Source: an uncultured Spirochaetales bacterium
GTDB lineage: Bacteria > Spirochaetota > Spirochaetia > Sphaerochaetales > Sphaerochaetaceae
Length of the DNA stretch: 38,093 bases
NCBI GenBank assembly: GCA_949300325.1
Contig: CASGDQ010000033.1
Span: 1-38,093 of the forward strand
Reading direction: 5' to 3'
The notes under the pieces are model-generated. The model did no database searches and was not told where the DNA came from. It saw only the letters and a program-made list of their open reading frames with translations. Below are positions 1-7,778 of the stretch, piece after piece. The position numbers and the translations under genes are program-made. The first letter of the stretch is position 1; every line of letters begins with the position of its first letter.

Positions 1-818
1 CACCATTATCCCTATCCCTTTGCTGCTTGCTATGAGCGCTTCGCTTCTCCTCCTGTACCTCTCCGCCTCTATACCAAACACCAGGCTTTTGCATCCCCTG
101 CGGCAAGCGTAGACGCTGCCTTTCTTCTCATCCTTCTCGTGTCTCTGGAACATGTGATCGTATCCGTTCCCTCATCGTAGCCGTAATTGCATTTCAGGGA
201 TGGATTCCTCTTCTTGTTCTCCTCGTGGTACTGCGGCTTTATACATGACTCCTTCCCATGCTCCTCCAGCCATCGGCAGTTGTCTTTTATATCATACCCT
301 GAATCCGCACAGTATGCGCTGTATTCAATGCCGTCCCTTTCCGCCTTCTCCAGGTTCCTCTCGCATCCGGAAAGCCATGCGAACGTATATTTCCGCTGCG
401 CTCTCTATCTTTGTCCCGTCCTGAAATACAACATGACCATCCAGCTCCCTCAGCCTCCCTATGCTCTGGGCCATTATACCTTCTATGGCTCCATGGTTCT
501 TCCTTATGAACCTGTCTATCGTCGAATGGTCCGGCACCCTGTCCATGCCAAGCGCTTTCATGCATACGCAGTCCCTCTTCATCAGCTTCTCTATCTCCAT
601 GGACGGGAAGCAGCTGTTCATGATGCGTACATGAGAAGAACCATCATCTTCGGCGGATGAACGGCAAATGGCCGTCCCCGTCTTTCCGTACGGACAAATG
701 CGCCATAGTCGAGGGAGGCATCAAGAGCTTCCATGCATGATGAATATGTCCCATCAAGAGGTATGGAAAGGTTCAAATGCAGCTGCCCATCTTCAAGATT
801 CAGGATATCATTTCTCAT
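1..818 (-). pseudogene. Decayed IS1182-family transposase (5' part, truncated by window edge)
   Basis: Read on the minus strand, the fragments together resemble the N-terminal half of an IS1182-type transposase: a HPPKMMVLLMY segment, then PSMEIEKLMKRD and VPDHSTIDRF, then a DGTKIESAAE segment (the DGTK aspartate belongs to the usual DDE core), then RRLEEHGKES-like and ERYRRRSEALIASSKG-like stretches. These pieces lie in successive reading frames. The frame changes at about 619 (a TCATGA junction), again near 380, and again near 150, so no intact protein can be made. The start at 818 keeps a good AAGGAGG ribosome binding site. The rest of the element lies beyond position 1, so neither copy number nor the left end can be seen. 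The family assignment rests on motif memory, not a search. Confidence 0.82.
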
Positions 819-954
819 AAAGCAAGTCCTCCTTTTACTTTTTTTCTTTGTGGTTATTGAAATTATAGTATAAAGAGCTTGCTTTTTCTATATCCGGATG
901 CCTTGATTTTTCTATTTAATTCATTTTGTTGAAATGATTTAATATCTAATCGCT

Positions 955-988
955 CAAAAAAAAGAGAGCGCCGCTTTTTCCGCGACGC
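955..988 (-). terminator. Intrinsic terminator after the GH2 gene
   Basis: On the minus strand a seven-pair stem (982-988 with 968-974, one G-U pair) and a 7-base loop are followed by TCTC and a run of T. It lies 12 bases after the stop codon of the beta-glucuronidase-like gene and ends the four-gene operon. Confidence 0.8.
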
Positions 989-999
989 CCCCTTAACGT

Positions 1000-2778
1000 T
1001 TATTTGATCGTCGAATAGAATTTTGAGAGCACATAGAAGGCAAGCTTTTTGGTTTTCCTGTCTTCATCGACAAGGCCCTTGCGGTTAAATCCCTCCTGGT
1101 AGGTATTCTGCCTGCGCGCAGCCCTGAAATCGTAAAGTATCCACGGAGTCATGCCCTTTATATAGCGGCAGGAGGATATTTCCTTGACCTGTTTTTTATA
1201 AAGCTCTTCCTGGAATTCCTCGCACCATAGCATGTTCTTCGTACCATGGAACCCGCTTCGGGCATCCGCGCCGAATTCGGTGATTATCACCGGCTTATCC
1301 GGATTGGAATTCTCCAAAATCCGCCCAAGCTCTGTGAAATCCGGCTTATACCATCCGTAATATTCGTTGATTCCGATGATGTCTAGACATCCTGCAAGAC
1401 GGTCCTCGATCTTGAGGTCGACCTCGTTTATGAGGCATGCCGCACTTACAGCTCTTGTAGGATCGACAGAATGCACGAAGGAAGCAAGGGAAGACATGAA
1501 CTTGAACCTGTCATCAGTATCGGCATTCTCGTTGCCGACCGACCAGACCACAACGCTTGCCCTGTTCTTATCCCTTCTTATGAGCTCTGCAATCTGGTTC
1601 TCCGCATCCGAATAGGTCTTTTCAGATGCAAAGCTTATAGCCCAATAAACAGGTATCTCCTCCCATAGCATGATGCCCATCTCATCCGCAAGGCGCGCAA
1701 ATGCCCTCGTATGCGGGTAATGCGCGACGCGGATGAAGCATCCGTTAAGCTCATCCTTGACCAGGCGTATCGTATCTCTTATCACGCTTTCATTCGTGGT
1801 CTTTCCCAAAATGTAATGGTCCTCATGCACGGACACCCCTTTCAAGAAGCGCTCCTTGCCATTGAGGAAAATGCTGTTTCCAACCACTTTGAATTCCCTG
1901 AAACCGATCCTGTCGCGAAGCTCGTCATTGCAAGCAGAAAGCCGGACATCATACAGCTTCGGATTCTCCGGAGACCAGAGGTCGACATCAGCCTCAAAGA
2001 TGATGCTGCCGCGTTTATTCTCAAATGCGATCTCCTTGTGGATTCCAAGCTCGGGAATTTCAAAAACTGCAGACCCGGAATCTATTCCATCCATCTCGAA
2101 ATCCACTGCAATCTTTTTAAAGGAAGTTCCAGGCTGAAGCCGTACAAACCAATCCTTAATGAAGACTTTCGGACAGCGCAGAAGGAACACATCCCTATAG
2201 ATTCCGCCATAGTTGAACCAATCGGTGTTGCTCATCGGCACGCGCAGGTCGTTTCTGGAGGCATCCACTGCTACAAGGAGGGTATTATCCCTCTGAACAA
2301 GATTTGTGATCTCCACATCAAACGGAGTAGATGCGCCGTCATGCATTGCTATGTACTTCCCATTCAAGAACACATAAGCCCTGTATGACACACCCTCGAA
2401 GCACAAGAAGAGCCTTTCATCCTTATCATCCTTTTCGTAACGGAAAGTACGGTAATATATACCCATGTTCTCGTAATAAAAAAGCTCCGGACGCTCCATG
2501 TTCCAACATGAAGGAACATTAATGAAATCCATGTTCGGAAAATCAAAATCCACTGGAAGCTGACGCCCGTCAGCAGTATATTCCGGGGCGCTGTACCAAT
2601 TCGCCCTCAGAAAGGTCTCATATGGGTCTACTGTGAAATTCCACTTGCCATTAAGGCTTTCCGTTATCCTTCCTTCTATGGAAATCAAAGAAGAAGACGT
2701 CACTTTGGATCCGTCATAGCGGCTCCTGTAATCAGAAACATGGATATCCTGATTAAAATTACCTGGTGCTTTTGCCAT
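1000..2778 (-). CDS. Glycoside hydrolase family 2, beta-glucuronidase-like (592 aa)
   Basis: A probably cytoplasmic enzyme (no signal peptide) expected to hydrolyse beta-glucuronides or beta-galactosides with retention. It has the family-2 order: sugar-binding jelly-roll (about 20-180, with a DWFNYGGIYRDV turn), Ig-like domain, then a TIM barrel. The acid/base is probably the second residue of the NE pair in WSVGNEN (about E417), and the nucleophile the E of ITEFGAD (about E501). FNRKG near residue 564 supplies the N-x-K motif that contacts the glucuronate carboxylate in beta-glucuronidases, which favours uidA-like activity over beta-galactosidase. The length fits beta-glucuronidases (about 600). 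It is the last gene of the transporter operon. I prefer the ATG at 2778 because GAGGA lies 6 bases upstream; another ATG at 2784 overlaps the ATPase stop. The exact substrate is uncertain. Confidence 0.88.
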   Translation of the reverse strand: MAKAPGNFNQDIHVSDYRSRYDGSKVTSSSLISIEGRITESLNGKWNFTVDPYETFLRANWYSAPEYTADGRQLPVDFDFPNMDFINVPSCWNMERPELFYYENMGIYYRTFRYEKDDKDERLFLCFEGVSYRAYVFLNGKYIAMHDGASTPFDVEITNLVQRDNTLLVAVDASRNDLRVPMSNTDWFNYGGIYRDVFLLRCPKVFIKDWFVRLQPGTSFKKIAVDFEMDGIDSGSAVFEIPELGIHKEIAFENKRGSIIFEADVDLWSPENPKLYDVRLSACNDELRDRIGFREFKVVGNSIFLNGKERFLKGVSVHEDHYILGKTTNESVIRDTIRLVKDELNGCFIRVAHYPHTRAFARLADEMGIMLWEEIPVYWAISFASEKTYSDAENQIAELIRRDKNRASVVVWSVGNENADTDDRFKFMSSLASFVHSVDPTRAVSAACLINEVDLKIEDRLAGCLDIIGINEYYGWYKPDFTELGRILENSNPDKPVIITEFGADARSGFHGTKNMLWCEEFQEELYKKQVKEISSCRYIKGMTPWILYDFRAARRQNTYQEGFNRKGLVDEDRKTKKLAFYVLSKFYSTIK

Positions 2779-2780
2779 AA

Positions 2781-3881
2781 TCATTCCTCACTGATATTCA
2801 ACAACCTGACACGGTTGGGTTCAAAATCGATCGCGACCTCCGATCCTTCATCATAATGGGCTTTCACTCTGGGATCATCTATCTGCACAAGCACTTCACC
2901 GAAATCCGTTTCGATAAAGGTTTCCATGCTGTTGCCAAGATAAACATTCAGCTTGACACGCCCATCGATCTTTCCCTCTCCTTTCCTGGTTATGGTCAAG
3001 GACTCAGGGCGCGCCATAAGTACGGCATCGCTTTTCGGGACGACATTATCGGCGGCATTATGGACCTCGATGAGCCTTTGGCCCAAAAGACACTTCCAAA
3101 CGCCATCTGAAACGCTTTCAACCTTTACAGGGAAGAACGCCGCCTTGCCCACAAAACCGGCGACAAAACGTGAATTGGGTTCTTCGTAAATCTCGCTGGG
3201 CTTTCCGATCTGTCGGACAAAACCGTCCTTCATCACAATGACCCGGTCCGAAAGGCTCATGGCCTCAACCCTATCATGAGTCACATATACGGCTGTCAGC
3301 CCGAGCTTCTTCTGTATCTTCTTGATCTCAACCCTCATCTGTTCTCTCAAAAGGGCATCAAGATTGGAAAGCGGTTCGTCGAAAAGCAGGACCGCCGGCT
3401 CCACTATGAGCGTACGGGCAAGTGCGACACGCTGTTGCTGTCCGCCCGAAAGCTTACTGGGTGCGCGGTCGCCCATATCATCCAGGCCTAACAGGGACAA
3501 CATGGTCTCAACCCTTGTTTTTATCTGGTCCTCGGGAACCTTGCGAAGCCTGAGGCCGTAAGCGACGTTGTCAAAAACCGTCATATGCGGAAAAAGACCA
3601 TAGCTTTGGAACATCGTCGCCGTATCCCTTTTGTTTGGCGGAAGCATCGTAACATCCTGATCGCCTATGAATATCTTTCCCTCGGTGGGAAGCTCAAAAC
3701 CGGCTATCATGCGCAGCGTAGTGGTTTTTCCGCATCCGGACGGGCCAAGAAGGGTCACAAGCTCCCCTGGTTCAATAACAAAATTGGAATCGTTGACCGC
3801 AATGACATCGGCCTTGCCTTTCACATTCTTAAATCTCTTTGTCACATGGTCCAATGTGACAGAAACACTTTTCTTATCCAT
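2781..3881 (-). CDS. ABC transporter ATP-binding protein, FbpC/PotA type (366 aa)
   Basis: The nucleotide-binding subunit that would power the permease encoded just upstream. Walker A is GPSGCGKTT (about 46-54), followed by a Q-loop (ATMFQSYGLFPHMTV), the signature [14 protein letters not shown] (about 145), Walker B with VLLFDEPLSNLD, and the H-switch THDRVEA. The C-terminal third (from about 240) is a TOBE-type regulatory region, as in FbpC, PotA and the CUT1 sugar ATPases. The ATG at 3881 is preferred over an in-frame GTG at 3887 because GAGGTGA sits just before it. The permease stop at 3884 is 2 bases upstream of this ATG, so the two are translationally coupled. Sequence type alone cannot tell ferric iron, polyamine, phosphonate or sugar-phosphate importers apart. 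Confidence 0.93.
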   Translation of the reverse strand: MDKKSVSVTLDHVTKRFKNVKGKADVIAVNDSNFVIEPGELVTLLGPSGCGKTTTLRMIAGFELPTEGKIFIGDQDVTMLPPNKRDTATMFQSYGLFPHMTVFDNVAYGLRLRKVPEDQIKTRVETMLSLLGLDDMGDRAPSKLSGGQQQRVALARTLIVEPAVLLFDEPLSNLDALLREQMRVEIKKIQKKLGLTAVYVTHDRVEAMSLSDRVIVMKDGFVRQIGKPSEIYEEPNSRFVAGFVGKAAFFPVKVESVSDGVWKCLLGQRLIEVHNAADNVVPKSDAVLMARPESLTITRKGEGKIDGRVKLNVYLGNSMETFIETDFGEVLVQIDDPRVKAHYDEGSEVAIDFEPNRVRLLNISEE

Positions 3882-3883
3882 AA

Positions 3884-6124
3884 TCACCTCGGGGAAATTG
3901 TCTTTTGTGTAAGCTTGTCATCCTTGACAAGCACCTGCATCAGGAAGAATACCAGAAGGACGATCGCAATTAGCACGGTTGAAAGCACGCTTGCAAGGCC
4001 GAACCTGAGGTTCTCGCTGAAATTGAATATGAGAACCGTAAGATGGTTCCATCTGGCGCTGATAAGGAAGATGATGGCGGAAACTGCGGTCATGCTCCTT
4101 ACGAAGGTATAGCTCATCGAAGAGATGAATGCAGGCCGTACCAAAGGCAGCACGATCGTTCTGAAGACCGTAGGCACATCCGCACCAAGGTCGCTTGCAG
4201 CCTCCTCGATCGCAGGATCTATCTGATGAAGCGCGGTTATTCCGTTCTCAAGACCAACCGGAAGCTCCCTTATAACATAACAGATGACTATGATGGCTCC
4301 GGTACCTACAAGAAGAATGGGCTGCTTATTGAAGGCAAGGATATATGAAATGCCGATAAGCGTTCCAGGAATTGCATATGGAGTCATGATAAGCATCTCA
4401 AGCAGCCTCTTTGCAGGAAATTTCTTTCTCACTATCAGCATCGCGGCTATCATTGCAAGCAGGCCGGCAATAGGAGTTGCAATTGCGGCAAGGATTACAG
4501 TATCTCTGATGCTGGTCCAGCCGCGGCTTATCGCTTCCGGCCAGTTGGACAGGGTAAACGAGTAATCTATGCCCCAGTTCTTCACAAAGCATCCTGCGAC
4601 AATCGTAAGATAAAGCAGGAGTATGAATGCCATGATCGCCCATGCCGCCACAGCCAGAATCCTGCGGACGGTGGTATTTGTAAGCTCTGTAAGGTTGGTG
4701 CTCGGCTTTCCTGTGACGGTAACAAAGCTTTTCTTGGACACCCACAATCTCTGGGCAAGGAATGCTGTAAGGGTCGGAAGCAGCAGGAGGAAGGAAAGTG
4801 CGGATCCTGCCCCCAGGTTGCTCCTTCCTGTAACCAGCATGTAAGCCTCCGTGGAGAGCACCCGGTAATCGCCGGAAAGAAGCAGAGGGTTCGCAAAATC
4901 GGCAAGGCTGTTTGTAAACACCAAAAGCCAGGCAGAAAGCACACCGGGCATCGCAAGAGGAAGCGTGATGGTCTTGAAGGTCTGCAATCTCGTTGCCGAA
5001 AGGTCCAGCGCAGCATCCTCAACTGTCGAATCTATCTGCTTAAGCACTCCTGAAATCGTCATGAATGCAATCGGGAACATGCCTATGGTCTCAACAAGCA
5101 CAAGTCCGCCAAGCCCATATATTGAGGTGTTTATATGCAACAGCTGCTTCGTTATCAATCCATTGTTTCCAAAAAGCAATATTATGGAAAGGGATAGTGA
5201 GAAAGGCGGCGATATGACAGGCATGGTTGCAAGCGTCGTCATAAGCTTCTTCTGCTTGAAGCTCGTCCTTTCAATGAGGAATGCAAAAAGGAATCCGACT
5301 ATCGTGGAGAACGTCGCGGTAAGGATGCCGAGCTTCAACGATCCCCATAAGGCTTTAAGATATGTCGGGCCAAGACATTCCTTCCAGGTTGCAAGGCTGA
5401 AACGTCCGTTCACCACGAATGAAAGGCGGACCGCCTCGAAAAGCGGATATGCCACAAAAAGCCCAACTATAACAAACAGTCCCAGCACTAAAAATCCTGT
5501 CATGGGATCCCGAGTGAACATCAGGATGAAGGAAATTATTATGAAGGCTGCAGCCGCTCCGATCAACAGGGTGCGCAGAAGCGAATCGAATCCGGAAACG
5601 GCAATATCCGGAACGGTAATCAAAACAGCACCGGCAGCCTGGTATCCGGTATCATCGACTACCGGCACCATATATACAAGGCTTCTTTCCACAGAAGATA
5701 CTGTAGAATCAGGGTCCAAAGAATAATCAACAGAATAAACGCTCGGCAGCAATATCGGCTCGAGATAATAACAGCTGTCCAAGGCCTTTCGGAACTCTGC
5801 ATTGCCCCCATAATTCATATACAGGTTCAAAGCCGACTTGCTTCCGGAATCGGGGATGAAATTGAAAGTGGCGTAATCATAAACAAAATACGAGGCCCTA
5901 GCCCCCGGGATCATATCCGATACCCCGTCAAGCCACAAGTCCATCTCCTGTTTGTCTACATCCGCTTCCGGCGCAGTTTTGGCAAAAAGCTCAATCTCAT
6001 TGAAATTCCTGGAATCGACATAGGCGGAAAAACTATCGCTGAGCTTCGTATATATCCAGAAATCGGCGGCAAGAAAAATGAGGGCCAGCGCCAAAAACTG
6101 GATCAATCTTTTTTTAGTAAACAT
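3884..6124 (-). CDS. Double-domain ABC permease (FbpB/AfuB type) with N-terminal sensor-like module (746 aa)
   Basis: The inner-membrane channel of a type I ABC importer. Two permease halves are fused, as in FbpB/ThiP: the first carries EDAALDLSATRLQTFKTITLPLAMPG and the second EEAASDLGADVPTVFRTIVLPLVRPAF, both EAA coupling loops for the ATPase. FbpB-type proteins are usually about 500-560 residues; this one has roughly 200 more at the N terminus. That extension consists of a membrane segment (about 8-25), an extracytoplasmic stretch (about 28-183) ending in a V-V-D-D-T-G...A-G-A-V-L-I pattern typical of Cache-like sensor domains, and a second membrane segment (about 185-205). The ATG at 6124 is chosen because GAGGATT precedes it; a TTG at 6130 is possible. 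The Cache comparison is an inference from pattern only. Confidence 0.9.
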   Translation of the reverse strand: MFTKKRLIQFLALALIFLAADFWIYTKLSDSFSAYVDSRNFNEIELFAKTAPEADVDKQEMDLWLDGVSDMIPGARASYFVYDYATFNFIPDSGSKSALNLYMNYGGNAEFRKALDSCYYLEPILLPSVYSVDYSLDPDSTVSSVERSLVYMVPVVDDTGYQAAGAVLITVPDIAVSGFDSLLRTLLIGAAAAFIIISFILMFTRDPMTGFLVLGLFVIVGLFVAYPLFEAVRLSFVVNGRFSLATWKECLGPTYLKALWGSLKLGILTATFSTIVGFLFAFLIERTSFKQKKLMTTLATMPVISPPFSLSLSIILLFGNNGLITKQLLHINTSIYGLGGLVLVETIGMFPIAFMTISGVLKQIDSTVEDAALDLSATRLQTFKTITLPLAMPGVLSAWLLVFTNSLADFANPLLLSGDYRVLSTEAYMLVTGRSNLGAGSALSFLLLLPTLTAFLAQRLWVSKKSFVTVTGKPSTNLTELTNTTVRRILAVAAWAIMAFILLLYLTIVAGCFVKNWGIDYSFTLSNWPEAISRGWTSIRDTVILAAIATPIAGLLAMIAAMLIVRKKFPAKRLLEMLIMTPYAIPGTLIGISYILAFNKQPILLVGTGAIIVICYVIRELPVGLENGITALHQIDPAIEEAASDLGADVPTVFRTIVLPLVRPAFISSMSYTFVRSMTAVSAIIFLISARWNHLTVLIFNFSENLRFGLASVLSTVLIAIVLLVFFLMQVLVKDDKLTQKTISPR

Positions 6125-6148
6125 CGTCAATCCTCAAATCAAAATTAA

Positions 6149-6172
6149 AGCCTGTCCCAGGCGGAACAGGCT
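6149..6172 (-). terminator. Intra-operon hairpin between binding-protein and permease genes
   Basis: AGCCTGT and ACAGGCT form a seven-pair stem with a 10-base loop, followed on the minus strand by TTTAATTTTG. It lies 11 bases after the binding-protein stop. Such a partial terminator or 3'-end protector would make the binding protein more abundant than the membrane subunits, which is common in ABC operons. Confidence 0.6.
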
Positions 6173-6182
6173 ATTGATACAA

Positions 6183-7298
6183 TCAGCGCTTGTTTCCGAT
6201 TTCGCTGGTCCACCAGTTGAGCAGCCTTTCCTTGTTAGCTGCATCACCGTCCCAGAGGAAATCCTGCTTGACAGTAGTGATTTCGTCGATGGCGAGTGCA
6301 TCCGGATGCTTTACTGCACCATTTGCAACAAGAACAACATACCATTCGGTAAAGATTTTCTGAGCATCCTCATCGCTGAGAATCCAATCATAAAGCTTCT
6401 TGGCATTAACAGTATCCTTGCCTCCCTTTACAAGCGACATGGAAGCAAGCTCATAACCTGTTCCTTCGCTGGGAGCTGTGATTGCGATGTTTGCCCCGGC
6501 AGCCTTGAGCTTGACCTGGTCATGGGCATATCCGATAGCAACCGGGATCTCGCCTGTTGCCACGCTCTTGCCAGGAGCGGATCCGCTCTTTGTATACTGG
6601 TCGATATTTGCATCGAGCCTCTTCATGTAATCCATCATCTTGTCTTCATCTTCATTAAAGACATAGCGCATGGTCGTGATCACATTGTAGGCAGTACCGG
6701 AAGAATTCGGGTTTGCCATCCTTATATAACCCTTATATTCAGGTTTTGTCAGATCCTCCCAGCTCGTCGGGATATCCAGCCCAAGTTCAGCTGCCCTGTC
6801 GAGATTGGTTACGAAAGTAAGAGGCCCGACATACAGTCCGATCCAATAATTTTCAGGATCGCGGAACTCGTCAGGAGTATTGGCGCTGTAACGGGATACG
6901 TAAGGGGTTGTAAGCCCTTTCGTTTTAGCGGTGATATGGTCCAGGCCTACCCCGCCTACCCAGATCGATGCTTGAGGATTTGCGCTCTCCGCTTCAAGAC
7001 GTGCAACACATTCACCACCGGAAAGGCGTACGAAATTAACCTTTATGCCGGTCTCTTTTTCAAATTGGGCGAAAAGTGCGGCGGCCAATGGCTCTTCAAG
7101 GGTTGTGTAGGCGTTTACGCTTCCAGCTTCTGTGGTTGCCGGGGCTGCGGCTGCAGGTGCGGCCTCCTTTTCAGGTGCGGCTGCAGGAGTTGCGGCAGGA
7201 GCTGCAACAGGTGCGGCAGAGGAGGTTTCACTTGTTCCGCCGGCAAACAAGAAGGATGCGGCTAAAAGAACACAAACCAGAACCAATAGTTTCTTCAT
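6183..7298 (-). CDS. Extracellular solute-binding protein, family 1 (FbpA/AfuA type, 371 aa)
   Basis: The periplasmic ligand-binding component of the importer encoded downstream. A signal peptide (MKKLLVLVCVLLAASFLFAG) has a signal peptidase I type end and no lipobox cysteine. It is followed by an unusual Ala/Pro/Glu/Thr-rich linker of about 35 residues before the folded domain starts near residue 60 (AYTTLEEPLAAALFAQFEKETG). The core fits the Fbp/Afu class: WVGGVGLDHI, YWIGLYVGPLTFVTNLD, PTSWEDLTKPEYKGYIRMANPNSSGTAYN. I do not see the paired C-terminal tyrosines expected of a strict ferric-iron binder, so a sugar phosphate, sugar acid or phosphonate is possible. The ribosome binding site AAAAGGAG lies 7-8 bases before the ATG. 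It is the first gene of the operon. Confidence 0.9.
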   Translation of the reverse strand: MKKLLVLVCVLLAASFLFAGGTSETSSAAPVAAPAATPAAAPEKEAAPAAAAPATTEAGSVNAYTTLEEPLAAALFAQFEKETGIKVNFVRLSGGECVARLEAESANPQASIWVGGVGLDHITAKTKGLTTPYVSRYSANTPDEFRDPENYWIGLYVGPLTFVTNLDRAAELGLDIPTSWEDLTKPEYKGYIRMANPNSSGTAYNVITTMRYVFNEDEDKMMDYMKRLDANIDQYTKSGSAPGKSVATGEIPVAIGYAHDQVKLKAAGANIAITAPSEGTGYELASMSLVKGGKDTVNAKKLYDWILSDEDAQKIFTEWYVVLVANGAVKHPDALAIDEITTVKQDFLWDGDAANKERLLNWWTSEIGNKR

Positions 7299-7326
7299 AT
7301 TTTGGTCTCCTTTTATTTTTTTTATT

Positions 7327-7355
7327 ATGATAAATCAAGAGGTATGTGTTCGCAA
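7327..7355 (-). promoter_or_regulatory. Promoter of the binding protein-permease-ATPase-GH2 operon
   Basis: On the minus strand TTGCGA (7355-7350), a 17-base spacer and TATCAT (7332-7327) match a sigma-70 promoter, about 30 bases upstream of the binding-protein start. No obvious operator palindrome overlaps it. Confidence 0.6.
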
Positions 7356-7394
7356 ATTTTTTTTGCTGTTTCAGCCATATTTCATGTTCTCCCC

Positions 7395-7423
7395 TTTCAA
7401 AAAAAAAAGTTTTGTACTATACT
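7395..7423 (+). promoter_or_regulatory. Promoter of tRNA-Gly
   Basis: TTTCAA (7395-7400), 17 bases, then TATACT (7418-7423), ending 10 bases before the mature 5' end of the tRNA. The tRNA and the operon to its left are transcribed divergently. Confidence 0.55.
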
Positions 7424-7433
7424 CCTTCTACAC

Positions 7434-7505
7434 GCGGCAGTTGTATAGTGGTTATTACCCGAGCTTCCCAAGCTCGTGATGGGGGTTCGATTCCCCTCTG
7501 CCGCT
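7434..7505 (+). tRNA. tRNA-Gly (anticodon CCC)
   Basis: The acceptor arm GCGGCAG pairs fully with CTGCCGC and the discriminator base is T. The anticodon arm is CGAGC-TTCCCAA-GCTCG, giving anticodon CCC, which reads GGG. The T arm is GGGGG-TTCGATT-CCCCT with one weak terminal pair, and the D arm contains AGTGGTTA. The 3' CCA is not encoded. A T run follows directly and probably serves in 3'-end formation. Confidence 0.97.
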
Positions 7506-7558
7506 TTTTTCATGCCTTGGCATTTCCCCTCTTTGCCTTTTGCACGATCCCCGTTCTA

Positions 7559-7778
7559 TTGACTGATAAGATTTCTTAAAGTATCCTTTTTACATATTGT
7601 TACCGCACAGAGAACAGTGCAAGGATATTGTAAGAATTGGACGAAGGCCCTGGCAGTAGACTGCTTACCTCAGATAACGACAGTCCGTACCACATACGGA
7701 ACGCGGTGTTTCAAAAACTCCTCCTGTGAAGACAGTTTGGCAATTCACATGATTTTATAGGAAATACGAGGAGAAAAA
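7559..7778 (+). promoter_or_regulatory. Structured leader upstream of the CNNM-type gene; candidate riboswitch-like element
   Basis: A best-guess promoter is TTGACT (7559-7564), 17 bases, TATCCT (7582-7587). Downstream I find several pairable segments: ACCGC (7602-7606) with GCGGT (7703-7707), GTAAG (7630-7634) with CTTAC (7664-7668), and TCCGTA (7684-7689) with TACGGA (7695-7700). CTCCTC (7718-7723) is an exact complement of the GAGGAG ribosome binding site (7768-7773), with a six-pair hairpin (7725-7730 with 7744-7749) nested between them. This is the layout of a leader controlling translation. A long imperfect inverted repeat (7573-7588 with 7621-7636) partly covers the predicted -10, so it may be DNA- or RNA-level. 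I recognise no known riboswitch consensus. Confidence 0.45.

Noticed and set aside
187..660. Plus-strand frames across the transposase region
   Set aside because: They are antisense to a recognisable though frameshifted IS1182 transposase and have no family features.
6078..7265. Long plus-strand frame opposite the binding-protein gene
   Set aside because: Cysteine-rich, repeat-like translation from the antisense of an Ala/Pro-rich linker; a shadow frame.
7560..7778. M-box, yybP-ykoY or other known riboswitch in the CNNM leader
   Set aside because: I compared the known conserved blocks from memory and found none; only the layout is riboswitch-like, so it is reported as an unknown structured leader.
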